DNA from: CAYVWB01 sp964455395
GTDB taxonomy: Bacteria; Desulfobacterota; Desulfovibrionia; Desulfovibrionales; Desulfovibrionaceae
Direction of reading: 5' to 3'
Assembly: GCA_964455395.1 (NCBI GenBank)
Contig: CAYVWB010000017.1
Location: forward strand, 1 to 64,000
Length of the DNA stretch: 64,000 nt
The first letter of the stretch is position 1; each line of letters opens with the position of its first letter. Position numbers and translations under genes: made by a program. Shown here in pieces: positions 45,496 through 54,154 of the stretch. The notes under the pieces are model-generated. The model made no database searches. It was not told the DNA's origin and saw nothing but the letters and a program-made list of their open reading frames with translations.

Positions 45496-46443
45496 ATGAA
45501 GAAACGACACGCTGACCGCTCGGCGGCGCCGCGATCGACGGCATCCCGCAAACCGGCCAGGCGTCGTCCGCCCAGGCGACAGCCGGAAGGGCAAGCGCAG
45601 TCTGCACGACAGGAACAGGCTGCGGCGTCGCCCTCCCCCGAGCCTTCGCCCCCCAGGGACCGGGACGCCACGCGTCCGAGCACCATTCCTTCGAACACCA
45701 TGCGACTGAACAAGGCGCTGGCTGCAGCCGGCGTCGCGTCCCGGCGCGGTGCGGACGAGTTGATCGCAGCAGGACGCGTCACCGTGGACGGGCTTCCCGC
45801 CGTTCCCGGCCAACCCGTGGGACCATCGCAGCACATCTCCGTGGACGGCGCGGCCATTGTCTCTCCTTTCGAGGAGGCCGCCAAGGCGCGCCTCCACGTG
45901 CTCTGTCACAAGCCTCGGGGCGTGGTCAGCACCGTCCGCGACCCTCAGGGACGCCGCACCGTGCTGGATCTTCTTCCACCGTCCATGCGCGTGGAGCGGC
46001 TCTATCCCGTGGGTCGTCTCGACGCCGACTCGGAAGGGCTTGTTCTGCTCACCAATGATGGCGAGCTCACCCACCGGCTGCTGCACCCCAGCCATGGGCA
46101 CGCGAAGATTTACCATGTCCGCGTGCACGGCGCGGTGACCGAGGCCATGCTGGCGCTCATGCGCCGCGGGATGACCCTCGCCGAAGGGGACCATCTTGCG
46201 CCGGTGGCGGTCTCCGTTCGCGCCGTCGAGGCGACCGAAACCGAACTGGAAATGGTGCTGCGCCAGGGAGTGAACCGACAGATTCGGCGTATGTGCCGCG
46301 ACGTGGGGTTGAGCGTCTCCCGACTGGTGCGGGTTGGGATGGCGGACTTGACGTTGGCAGACCTGCCGCCGGGAGCTTGCCGGCCGCTGACGTTCGAGGA
46401 GAGCCGGGCGCTGCGACGTCTGGCGGCGCTTCCCGATGCATGA
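45496..46443 (+). CDS. RluB/RsuA-family pseudouridine synthase
   Basis: Modifies ribosomal RNA uridine to pseudouridine. The first 65 residues are a basic Arg/Pro/Gln-rich extension. An S4 RNA-binding domain follows (MRLNKALAAAGVASRRGADELI), then the catalytic domain with the Asp of YPVGRLDADSEGLVLLTNDGEL and QGVNRQIRRMCRDVGL. At 315 residues it is longer than RsuA and near RluB or RluE with extensions. The rRNA position cannot be fixed from sequence alone. ATG 45496 lacks a strong Shine-Dalgarno, and an internal ATG (MRLNKAL) would remove the basic tail. Confidence 0.88.
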   Translation: MKKRHADRSAAPRSTASRKPARRRPPRRQPEGQAQSARQEQAAASPSPEPSPPRDRDATRPSTIPSNTMRLNKALAAAGVASRRGADELIAAGRVTVDGLPAVPGQPVGPSQHISVDGAAIVSPFEEAAKARLHVLCHKPRGVVSTVRDPQGRRTVLDLLPPSMRVERLYPVGRLDADSEGLVLLTNDGELTHRLLHPSHGHAKIYHVRVHGAVTEAMLALMRRGMTLAEGDHLAPVAVSVRAVEATETELEMVLRQGVNRQIRRMCRDVGLSVSRLVRVGMADLTLADLPPGACRPLTFEESRALRRLAALPDA

Positions 46444-46530
46444 CGCCCTGCGCCGACTGGACTCCGTTGCGACAAGCGCTCGAGGAGTCGATAACGCAGC
46501 GTACAGTTCAAGTGATACACGAGGTTTGAT

Positions 46531-46995
46531 TTGACCCGGACGCCTTGTTTCCAGCCCCGCATTCACATCGTCACCCTTGGCGTGGCGGATCTCGCCAAGT
46601 CCCGGGCTTTTTACGAGGCTCTGGGATGCGAACCCAGCGCCGCCAGCAACGAGCACATCGTCTTCTACCCGTTGGGCGGCATGGCCTTGGCGCTCTACCC
46701 GGTGGACGCCTTGGCCGAAGACATCTGGCCGAACGCCACGGAGAGGGAACGCGCTCACGCCGAGGCCGCGCCCTTCCGCGGAGTGACGCTGGCGCAGAAC
46801 GTGCGTCGGAAGGAAGACGTGGCGCTCGTTCTTGCACAGGCCGAAGCGGCTGGCGGCGAGGTGGTGAAGCCCGCGCAGGATGTCTTCTGGGGCGGGCGGT
46901 CCGGCTATGTCGCCGACCCGGATGGCCACCTCTGGGAGATCGCCTGGAACCCCTTCCTGCCCTTGGACGACGACTTCGCCATCCACCTGCCCTAG
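46531..46995 (+). CDS. VOC-family (glyoxalase/bleomycin resistance-like) protein
   Basis: A 154-residue protein with the paired beta-alpha-beta-beta-beta fold of the vicinal oxygen chelate family: IHIVTLGVADLAKSRAFYEALG at the start, EHIVFYPLGGMALALYP, then GGRSGYVADPDGHLWEIAWNP at the end. Metal-ligand candidates are the N-terminal His and the C-terminal Glu. The start is a TTG at 46531 with GAGG six bases upstream; no ATG fits the N-terminal strand. Substrate is unknown. Confidence 0.8.
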   Translation: MTRTPCFQPRIHIVTLGVADLAKSRAFYEALGCEPSAASNEHIVFYPLGGMALALYPVDALAEDIWPNATERERAHAEAAPFRGVTLAQNVRRKEDVALVLAQAEAAGGEVVKPAQDVFWGGRSGYVADPDGHLWEIAWNPFLPLDDDFAIHLP

Positions 46996-47067
46996 CTGCC
47001 GTTCGATCATACCCAAACATGGCGTGCGTGGCTGTTTAACGTCGTGGTCTGCTGCGGCGTCACATCG

Positions 47068-47253
47068 TCTGCGCGCGTCAGGGGATGTGGATATCGTGTG
47101 GAATTCGGGGGGAGACGCCCTTCTCCCGCTCGAGGCGCAATCTGCGCCGAGGCCGATACGGAGGCGTCATGCGAGCCCGTTCACATAACGTCGACGTTAA
47201 ACGTTTAACGCCGACGTTAGTATTTCGGAATATATGATGATCCATGGCGGCAT
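47068..47253. repeat. 186-bp direct repeat, copy 1 (right of dif)
   Basis: First of two near-identical 186-bp units with a 332-bp period. It contains two small hairpins (GGGAGA/TCTCCC and GGCGCA/TGCGCC) and the 34-bp composite palindrome at 47186-47219. About 146 bp of unique sequence separates the copies. The whole 46996-47727 interval holds no gene I can support. Confidence 0.95.
47186..47219. promoter_or_regulatory. 34-bp composite palindrome, copy R1
   Basis: TAACGTCGACGTTA (a perfect 14-bp palindrome), AACGTT, then TAACGCCGACGTTA. Read as one element, the two 17-base halves are inverted repeats at 16 of 17 positions. It has the same orientation as the 36-kb copies. Confidence 0.8.
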
Positions 47254-47399
47254 ACACGATTGCAGGCCTGAGCGTGGAGACGGAATGCAGTGACCAGGCG
47301 ACCCTGCACTGCCCTGACAGCGGCGTCCCATCTGATGGTGTCTGGCGGCTCGGTAGATCGTGTCATAACAAGCACAGCTCAATTCGTCGTTTAGGTAAG

Positions 47400-47585
47400 T
47401 CTGCGCGCGTCAGGGGATGTGGATATCGTGTGGAATTCGGGGGGAGACGCCCTTCTCCCGCTCGAGGCGCAATCTGCGGCGAGGCCGATACGGAGGCGTC
47501 ATGCGAGCCCGTTTACATAACGTCGACGTTAAACGTTTAACGCCGACGTTAGTATTTTGGAATATATGACGATCCATGGCGGCAT
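47400..47585. repeat. 186-bp direct repeat, copy 2 (right of dif)
   Basis: Second unit, with only a few base changes, including one that breaks the GGCGCA/TGCGCC hairpin while leaving the composite palindrome untouched. Confidence 0.95.
47518..47551. promoter_or_regulatory. 34-bp composite palindrome, copy R2
   Basis: Identical to copy R1. It lies about 5.3 kb from the dif-like site and about 180 bp beyond the 3' end of the LolA-like gene. Confidence 0.8.
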
Positions 47586-47727
47586 GCAGAGGATGTGGGC
47601 GCTTCCGTGGTGAGCAACCGCAAGGCGGTCCCCCGTTGCAAGCGGGACGTGGAGGCCCCACAGGAGCCGCCTCGTGCGGCCTGGGTCAGTCCAACGCCGC
47701 GGTCTCAGGCTGGCCGGCCCCGTCGGC

Positions 47728-48543
47728 TCAATCCTGCGGGTTGAGGAATTCCCGCTCGGTAAGCGGAGTGAGCGCCTGCACCTCCGGCCCCGGCAAGAAC
47801 CGCGATTCGGGCAAGTCCGCGTCCAAATCGTACGGCCCCATGGTCAGCGCCATCACAGGCGTTCCCCCGGCGGCCAAAGCTTGAACTTCCCGGACGCGCC
47901 CCGAGGATTCCTCCAAAACGAGCTCCAGGCGGGAGACGTCGCCCACCTGCTGAACAGGATGGAGCGTCAACCGTACGCGCCCATCCGCCTCACGGCGGCC
48001 GCCGCTCAGGCTGAGATATTTTGCGTAGAGCCGTAACTCCCGGAAGACTTCGTAGGCTGTCTTCGGTAGTCGGGCGGTGTCCGGGCTGTATTCGAACGCC
48101 TTGCCCTCCTCGGGAAAGACGTCCCATTGCCCCGATTCATGCAACAGGTAGACAGTGACAGCCTCGTCGCGCACTTCCAAGCGCATTCGCGCAGGCTTCA
48201 CCAGCTCCAGACGGCCGGTGACCGGCGTCGGCTTGCTGGCCGCGCGGAATTCATAGTCCACTGCCATTGTGGCGATCGCCTCGTGCGTAGCAAGAAACCG
48301 TGCATGAACCGCGGCTGCTTCCTCCTGCGTCAGCGGCTCCGAGGGCGTGTGCTGCAGTGGAGCCGCCGCGTGCCCCGAAGGTCTTGTCTGCGTGGATTCG
48401 GCGGCGAGGGCTGCCCAAGGGCCAGCTCCGTTGGAAGGCCATGCCGTGAGCCATGTCCATCCCAGAACACACGCGAGGGTCAGCGCAAGCGTTACGCGGC
48501 GCACGTGGCTCCATCGGCGACGGCGGGACGCCGAAGCGACCAT
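47728..48543 (-). CDS. LolA-like periplasmic protein (second of a tandem pair)
   Basis: A 271-residue exported protein with an Arg-rich start, a membrane/signal helix at about 17-36 and the LolA-type half-barrel: VDYEFRAASKPTPVTGRLELVKPARMRLEV, VYLLHESGQWDVFPEEGKAFEY and EVQALAAGGTPVMALTMGPYDLDADLP. It is probably a lipoprotein or outer-membrane lipid carrier related to LolA. The ATG overlaps the last base of the lolA stop (TGATG), so translation is coupled. It is last in ftsK-lolA-lolA-like. Divergence from the neighbouring LolA suggests a different cargo. Confidence 0.7.
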   Translation of the reverse strand: MVASASRRRRWSHVRRVTLALTLACVLGWTWLTAWPSNGAGPWAALAAESTQTRPSGHAAAPLQHTPSEPLTQEEAAAVHARFLATHEAIATMAVDYEFRAASKPTPVTGRLELVKPARMRLEVRDEAVTVYLLHESGQWDVFPEEGKAFEYSPDTARLPKTAYEVFRELRLYAKYLSLSGGRREADGRVRLTLHPVQQVGDVSRLELVLEESSGRVREVQALAAGGTPVMALTMGPYDLDADLPESRFLPGPEVQALTPLTEREFLNPQD

Positions 48544-49295
48544 CAATCCCTCAGCTCCTGAGACTGGACGGCCTCGCCGGGGTCAGGCGGGGCAAGCAGC
48601 TCGCTGCCGATGGTGTTGTCGAAAATCTCCACGTCGGCAGGCGGGTCGAACGTGAAATGCGCCTCCGGCAGGGTCGGATTCACTGCGATGGACTTGAAGA
48701 CCAGGCGGTTCTCGTTGCCGTAGAAATCCACAAGAGTGATGCGCCGGAAGAGGCCGTCGCCGGGGTCCACCCAGATGTACGCCTGCACCAGGGAGGGTTC
48801 CGGCTCCTTGGGGGTCAGGTCCAGCTTCACCATGCCGGGAGTTTCCGGGTCCGAGAGGCGGGTGATGAAGAAGTCCTCCTCCAGCTCGGCCTGCCCGGCG
48901 AGAAAGCGCAGCATGGTCTTGGAGCCCAGCAGGTCCTCCACGGGATACTTGTAGGCCACACCCTCGTCCGGGTAATAATCCCAGACGACGTCTTCATTGG
49001 CGATGAGCAGCTCCGGCTCGGGATCGCGCGTCTCCCAGCGGAAGAAGGCCGGTTTCTCGAAAGAGAGCACGCCGGCGCGTTCGTCGCGTTCCTTGCTCAC
49101 GCTGTTGATGAGCACTTGGTCGAACTCGGCGCGGAAGCCTTCCAACGCTTCATAACGAGACTGGATGCGGTCCAGCAGTTCGCGCGGAGCCTCGCCCACG
49201 AAGGGTTCCTGCGCGGCGGCGCGGGGGGCTCCCGCCGTGAGCTGCCACAAGGCGAACGCTGCAATACAGAGGAGTGCGAGAAGCAGTCTGCGCAT
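48543..49295 (-). CDS. lolA: Outer-membrane lipoprotein carrier LolA
   Basis: A periplasmic shuttle carrying lipoproteins from LolCDE to the outer membrane. The 250-residue product has a signal peptide (about 1-28) and the LolA fold (FRAEFDQVLINS, AGVLSFEKPAFFRWETRDPEPELLIANEDVVWDYYPDEGVAYKY, LTPKEPEPSLVQAYIWVD). Its stop overlaps the start of the paralogue by one base. It begins three bases after the ftsK stop codon, with GGAGGA as ribosome binding site inside the ftsK end, so the three genes form one operon, as is common for ftsK-lolA. Confidence 0.92.
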   Translation of the reverse strand: MRRLLLALLCIAAFALWQLTAGAPRAAAQEPFVGEAPRELLDRIQSRYEALEGFRAEFDQVLINSVSKERDERAGVLSFEKPAFFRWETRDPEPELLIANEDVVWDYYPDEGVAYKYPVEDLLGSKTMLRFLAGQAELEEDFFITRLSDPETPGMVKLDLTPKEPEPSLVQAYIWVDPGDGLFRRITLVDFYGNENRLVFKSIAVNPTLPEAHFTFDPPADVEIFDNTIGSELLAPPDPGEAVQSQELRD

Positions 49296-49298
49296 GGG

Positions 49299-52040
49299 TC
49301 ATTCCTCCCGGCCGCGGAGGACGACGCGGGGTTTGCTGCCGTCCGCCGGCCCGAGGTAGCCGTCCAGCTCCATCTGTTCGATGTAGCGGGCGGCGCGGTT
49401 GAAGCCGATGCGGAAGCGGCGTTGCAACAGCGAGATGGAAGCCTTCCCCTGGGAGGTGACGAAGTCCACGGCTTCCCTGTACTTGGGGTCGCCGTCCATC
49501 TCCCCGGGGCCGCCTTCGAGCACGCCCTCCTCCTCGCCGTCGGCGCTCCACTCGGAGAAGTCCATGGAGTACTCGGGCTTTTGCTGTCGCTTCCAGAAAT
49601 CCACCACGGCGTGGACGTCTTCATCGCTGACGTAGGCGCCGTGGAGCCGCTGGAGTTTGCCGCCGCTCGGCTTGAAGAGCATGTCGCCTTTGCCCAGAAG
49701 GTGTTCCGCGCCCACGCTGTCCAGGATGGTGCGCGAATCGTGCTTGGAAGTGACCTGGAAGGAGATGCGACACGGGAAGTTCGCTTTGATCAGACCGGTG
49801 ACCACGTCCACGCTGGGCCGCTGTGTGGCGAGAATCATGTGGATGCCGGCCGCGCGCGCAAGCTGCGCAAGCCGGACGATGGACATCTCCACTTCCTTGG
49901 CCGCCGTGAGCATCAGATCAGCGAGCTCGTCGATGATGATGACGAGATAGGGCATGGGCTCCGGTCGGTCAAGCACGACGCGTCGGGCATGATCCAGGGT
50001 CGCAATCTTGGCGTTGTATCCCGCTATGTTGCGAACCGCGAGCTGTGCCATGGCCTGGTAGCGCTGGTCCATCTCGTGCACGGCCCACTCCAGGGCGTTC
50101 TTCGCCAGATTCATCTCCGTGACCACAGGGTGAATGAGGTGCGGCAAATCCGCATAGACCGCCAGCTCGATGCGCTTGGGGTCCACCAGCAACATCTTCA
50201 CCTGGGAGGGCTTGGCCTTGAAGAGCATGGATAGGATGAGGCCGTTCAGGCAGACCGATTTACCCATGCCCGTGGCGCCTGCCACCAGCAGGTGAGGCAT
50301 CTTGGCGAGATCCGCCACACATGGCTCCCCTTCGATGTCCTTGCCCAGACAGAGGGTCAGCAGGGATTCGGAGTCGCGGAAAGCGGAGGACTCCAGCACG
50401 TCCCGGTAGTGGACCACTTGCCTGAACTTGCTGGGAATCTCGATGCCCACGGCGTCTTTGCCGGGGATCGGCGCCTCGATGCGGACGGCCATGGCCTTCA
50501 GCGTCAGGGCGAGATCGTCGGAAAGGTTTGCGATCTTGCTGACTTTCACCCCCGGCGCAGGCTTGTATTCGAAGCAGGTGACCACGGGGCCGGGCCGGAT
50601 GTTCGTCACCTCGCCCTGCACGCCGAAGTCCGCCAGGGTGGTCGTGAGCGCCTGGGCCTGACGCGTCAGCTCCTCGTGGGAGGCAGCGCGGGGCGTCACC
50701 TCGATGGCTGCAAGCAGGTCCTTCGTGGGCAGCTCCAGCCGGCGCAGGCTCCGCGCGCTGGGCGGCGCGCTCCCGCGCAGGTCCGCGTCGGGGTTGATCT
50801 CCGCTTCCGCCACCACGTCTCGACCGCCGCGCGCTTCCTGAGGCGAGGACGGGACGTGCGTTGGCTCGGGGTCTTCCTCCACCGTGCTGAAAAGATCCTC
50901 GTCGAAGAGCTCGGCATGCTCTGCGGGGGACTCGGCGCGCGCTTCATGTGGCGCAGGCGCAGCAGCCTCGGTGTGGGAGGTTTCACGCTGGGGGAGCGAC
51001 AGCGCTTGCGGCGTCGCCGTGACGGAGGGACGGGCCTCGCCCATCGCGTCAGGCTCGTTCATCGCGTCAGGCTCGCCAGCCTCGCCAGCCTCGCCAGCAA
51101 GGGCGCGCGGCGCAGTGGTGGGGGGATGGTTCGGGACGTCTGGGCGCCCGTCGCGGACCGCTTCGGGGGCCCTGTCCACGGGGGCTTCCTGTGGCGTCAC
51201 ACGGGAAACCAGGGCTTCCACAGGGGTGTTTTCATCAATTGCCGGCGGGGCGGACGACTCGGACATGACCGGCGTTGTCGCCCTGGGGATTTGGGGCGCG
51301 TCTTCAGCGGTTGGGTCTTCTCGCGGAACAGACGACCCCGCAGAAAGCCCGCCGCCGAGTTCCGCATCCAGGATGGCGGCGGCGCGGTCGGGATCTTCGC
51401 CGCTGGCCTCCAGCTGCTCCATGAGCTGTTGGAGCCGCTTCTTGCGGCGTTGGCGTTCGGCGCGTTTGGCCCTCACGTCGCGCACACGGGAAACGACGGG
51501 CGAAATGACAGGGGCCAGCGCGTTTTCCCATAACCTGCCCAGCATGAGCTGCACCGACGCAAGCAGGCCCACGATTCCCAGCAACGCCGCCACGACGCTG
51601 CCCAGGACATACCGCAATGTGTCCGACAGGAAACCGCCGATGAACCCTCCGCCGTGCACCCGGCCGATGGCGAAACCACTGCCGGAGGCGTCGCCGGGCG
51701 CGGCGAAAGCGGCTGTCACCACGGTGAATAGCGCGAAACCCACCCAGCGCCACCAGGGAAAGTGCAAGCGACGGATGAAGGTTTTCAGCGCAAAGAGCAG
51801 CAACGCCGCAGGGCACAAGTAGGCTGCCACGCCGAAAAGATCCACAAGGATGCTGGCGAGATACGCCCCAGGCAGACCGCCGCCATTGTGGATGGGCGCG
51901 CCCGGCGAAACGACTTGGTTCAAGCCAGGGTCGTGGGGGTGGTGGGTGACCACCGCCAACAGCGTGAAACACGCCAGGAAGGTGGACGCAAGGCCGAGCA
52001 GATCCCGGCCGAGGGCGTTGGTCTGTCTGGAAGTCTCCAT
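49299..52040 (-). CDS. ftsK: DNA translocase FtsK
   Basis: A septal DNA pump that aligns dif sites and activates XerD. The 913-residue product has four membrane helices in the first 200 residues, then a Pro/Glu/Ala-rich linker (about 230-440). The motor has Walker A VAGATGMGKSVCLNG (about 585), Walker B (YLVIIIDELADLM) and ATQRPSVDVVTGLIKANFP. A C-terminal gamma winged-helix domain (ASISLLQRRFRIGFNRAARYIEQM) reads orientation sequences. ATG 52040 follows GGAG; a TTG codon directly precedes it. It heads the ftsK-lolA operon, about 7 kb from the candidate dif site. Confidence 0.97.
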   Translation of the reverse strand: METSRQTNALGRDLLGLASTFLACFTLLAVVTHHPHDPGLNQVVSPGAPIHNGGGLPGAYLASILVDLFGVAAYLCPAALLLFALKTFIRRLHFPWWRWVGFALFTVVTAAFAAPGDASGSGFAIGRVHGGGFIGGFLSDTLRYVLGSVVAALLGIVGLLASVQLMLGRLWENALAPVISPVVSRVRDVRAKRAERQRRKKRLQQLMEQLEASGEDPDRAAAILDAELGGGLSAGSSVPREDPTAEDAPQIPRATTPVMSESSAPPAIDENTPVEALVSRVTPQEAPVDRAPEAVRDGRPDVPNHPPTTAPRALAGEAGEAGEPDAMNEPDAMGEARPSVTATPQALSLPQRETSHTEAAAPAPHEARAESPAEHAELFDEDLFSTVEEDPEPTHVPSSPQEARGGRDVVAEAEINPDADLRGSAPPSARSLRRLELPTKDLLAAIEVTPRAASHEELTRQAQALTTTLADFGVQGEVTNIRPGPVVTCFEYKPAPGVKVSKIANLSDDLALTLKAMAVRIEAPIPGKDAVGIEIPSKFRQVVHYRDVLESSAFRDSESLLTLCLGKDIEGEPCVADLAKMPHLLVAGATGMGKSVCLNGLILSMLFKAKPSQVKMLLVDPKRIELAVYADLPHLIHPVVTEMNLAKNALEWAVHEMDQRYQAMAQLAVRNIAGYNAKIATLDHARRVVLDRPEPMPYLVIIIDELADLMLTAAKEVEMSIVRLAQLARAAGIHMILATQRPSVDVVTGLIKANFPCRISFQVTSKHDSRTILDSVGAEHLLGKGDMLFKPSGGKLQRLHGAYVSDEDVHAVVDFWKRQQKPEYSMDFSEWSADGEEEGVLEGGPGEMDGDPKYREAVDFVTSQGKASISLLQRRFRIGFNRAARYIEQMELDGYLGPADGSKPRVVLRGREE

Positions 52041-52305
52041 CAAGGACTCCGACGGCCGGCGCCTAGACGGCGCGCGCCGCCCGAATTGCGTCGCGTGGGC
52101 AGGTTGGATGGCGCGTATGGACCGGGCGCCATCGTCGTCGGTTTCCGTGGCGTGCGGACGACGCCGGCGCGACGGTTTCCGCCCTCCTCTCCCGAGGGAA
52201 TGCCTCGGTGGAGCGGAACTCCGTCCCGGGCGCAGACCCTGCGGCGGCGCGGCGACCGCTGCGCATTCTGGCGAGCCGGACAGCGTTGCGCCGTGGGAAC
52301 ACGCG

Positions 52306-52869
52306 TCAGCCTTGCTCGCGGCCCAGGTATTCTCCGGAGCGGGTGTCCACCTTCACGGAGTCGCCCTCGTTGATGAACAACGGCGCCTGAATGACGAGGC
52401 CGGTCTCCAGCGTGGCGGGTTTGAAGGTGCTGGAAACGGTGTCGCCCTTCACGCCGGGCTCTGTCTCCGTCACGGTCAGCACCACGGAGGCGGGGATGTC
52501 GAGGTCCAGGGGCTGGCCGTTGTAAAGCAGCACTTTGGCTTCGGCGCCGTCCTTGAGAAAGCCGCCTTTGCCGCTCGTCTGTTCCTCGGAGATGTTGATT
52601 TGTTCGTAGGAGCTGAGGTCCATGAAGACGTAGTCCGCGCCTTCGCGATAGAGGAACTGCATGGTGCGTGTTTCCATGTCGGGTTTGCCGACTTTCTCCC
52701 CGGAGCGGAAGTTGTTCTCCACGATGCGGCCGGTGAGCATGTTGCGCAGCTTGGTGCGCACGAAAGCGCCGCCTTTGCCGGGCTTGTAATGTTGGGACTC
52801 CACGATTTCGTAGGGCACGCCGTCCCATTCTATTTTCAAGCCGTTCTTGAAGTCTTTTGTGGAAAACAT
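52306..52869 (-). CDS. efp: Translation elongation factor P
   Basis: Relieves ribosome stalling at polyproline. The 187-residue product has the three-domain EF-P layout with the tip lysine Lys32 in HYKPGKGGAFVRTKLRN, FRSGEKV, TMQFLYREGADYVFMD, and the C-terminal GDTVSSTFKPATLETGL and VDTRSGEYLGR. Lys32 would need modification (EpmA or another system); no modifying enzyme is nearby. It follows aroQ at 24 bp on the minus strand with AAGGAG before its ATG, a common pairing. Several proline-rich proteins are encoded in this window. Confidence 0.97.
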   Translation of the reverse strand: MFSTKDFKNGLKIEWDGVPYEIVESQHYKPGKGGAFVRTKLRNMLTGRIVENNFRSGEKVGKPDMETRTMQFLYREGADYVFMDLSSYEQINISEEQTSGKGGFLKDGAEAKVLLYNGQPLDLDIPASVVLTVTETEPGVKGDTVSSTFKPATLETGLVIQAPLFINEGDSVKVDTRSGEYLGREQG

Positions 52870-52893
52870 GTTATTTCAGCTCCTTGGTGATAT

Positions 52894-53367
52894 TCAGGAT
52901 GTGCCGCCAGCGCGCCCGACGTAGAGGGTCTGGATGGCCAAGGCGTAGCTCAGAACGCCGAAGCCGGCGATGACGCCGCGCACGTGTGCGCCCATCATGC
53001 TCTGGTGGCGGATGGGCTCGGGCCGCGCCCAGATGTTGGAGAGGTGAACCTCCACGCACGGCAGCTTGGTCCACGCCAGGCAGTCTGCAATGGCCAGGGA
53101 CGTATGCGTGTACGCGCCAGCGTTGAAGGCCACGCCGTCCACGCCTTCTTTCCAGGCCTGCTCCAGCCTGTCAATAAGCGCGCCTTCGCTGTTGGCTTGA
53201 TGGAACTGGAGCGCGATGGCGTCCGCAACCTCGCCCATCAACTCCCGCACCAAGCGGGGCACGACGTCCATGGTCTGCGCGCCGTAGATCTCCGGCTGAC
53301 GTGTGCCCAGGTGGCCGAGATTGGGCCCGTTCAACACGAGCACGGTGAAGGTGGGGGTGGCGGCCAT
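52894..53367 (-). CDS. aroQ: 3-dehydroquinate dehydratase, type II
   Basis: Third step of the shikimate pathway. The 157-residue product has VLVLNGPNLGHLGTRQPEIYG with the catalytic Tyr, QANSEGALIDRLEQA, FNAGAYTHTSLAIADCL and EVHLSNIWARPEPIRHQSM. At this length and with these motifs it is the dodecameric type II enzyme. ATG 53367 is where homology begins; the frame is open further upstream without sense. It is transcribed with efp. Confidence 0.96.
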   Translation of the reverse strand: MAATPTFTVLVLNGPNLGHLGTRQPEIYGAQTMDVVPRLVRELMGEVADAIALQFHQANSEGALIDRLEQAWKEGVDGVAFNAGAYTHTSLAIADCLAWTKLPCVEVHLSNIWARPEPIRHQSMMGAHVRGVIAGFGVLSYALAIQTLYVGRAGGTS

Positions 53368-53554
53368 GCGGTGTGTCTGCTCCCTGGGAAAGGCGGTGCG
53401 GGCGGAACGGGCGGTTTTGGGCGGCGGCGTGCGCGTATGCGAGAGCTTCGACGTCCGCCGTTTTGAATGACGTCTCGACGCGCGCACGGCCCCCCTTTTC
53501 TGCGCTTTGGCTCTAGAATTTGTCAAGACAATTTTTTTGACGTAGGATGGGTTC

Positions 53555-54154
53555 ATGCACCCCACTCTGACGCTCACGCACACCGTCTTCACTTTGGGTC
53601 AGCTCAAGGAAGCCGGCCTGGCAGAGGCCCCGCAGATCGCCTTGGCGGGTCGCTCCAACGTGGGCAAGTCCTCCCTGGTCAACAGCCTTGCCGGACGGCG
53701 CAAGAATATCGCCAGGGTCTCCAGCGCGCCAGGCAAGACCCGCAGCCTCAATTTCTTCGCTGTCACGCCGGGGGACTTCGTCCTGGTGGACCTGCCCGGC
53801 TACGGCTACGCCAAGTGCGCCAAGACGGAGCGCGAGAAGTGGGCCGCGCTGACGCACGCCTACCTTACCCAGACACCCGGCCTGCGGGGCGTCGTCTCTC
53901 TGTTGGACAGCCGCCATGAACCCCAGCGGCTGGACCTGGAGCTTCTGGAGTATCTCCACGCGCACCGCATCCCCGTGCTTCCTGTGCTTACCAAAGCGGA
54001 CAAGTGCAACCAGAAGGCCCGGGCGCAGGCCCGCAAGCACTGGAAAACCGCGCTTCCCGGCGCAGCGCCGCTCTTCTGTTCCAGCGTCACCGGCGAAGGC
54101 AAGGAAGCTCTCTGGGAGCTCATCCGCCAAGCCGTGCAGCCCTCATCGACGTGA
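53555..54154 (+). CDS. engB: Ribosome-biogenesis GTPase EngB/YsxC (YihA)
   Basis: A GTPase for large ribosomal subunit assembly. The 199-residue product has G1 AGRSNVGKSSL, G2 PGKTRSLNFF, G3 DLPGYGYAK, G4 LTKADKC and G5 SSVTGEG in order. The start at ATG 53555 has an AGGAT box seven bases upstream. It diverges from aroQ across 187 bp, where an AT-rich TTGTC-AA-GACAA dyad lies about 30 bases upstream of its start. Confidence 0.95.
   Translation: MHPTLTLTHTVFTLGQLKEAGLAEAPQIALAGRSNVGKSSLVNSLAGRRKNIARVSSAPGKTRSLNFFAVTPGDFVLVDLPGYGYAKCAKTEREKWAALTHAYLTQTPGLRGVVSLLDSRHEPQRLDLELLEYLHAHRIPVLPVLTKADKCNQKARAQARKHWKTALPGAAPLFCSSVTGEGKEALWELIRQAVQPSST

Noticed and set aside
47410..47661. Small frames across the 47-kb repeats
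   Set aside because: The same frame appears in both repeat copies but differs at the ends and has no ribosome binding site. It is a by-product of the duplication.
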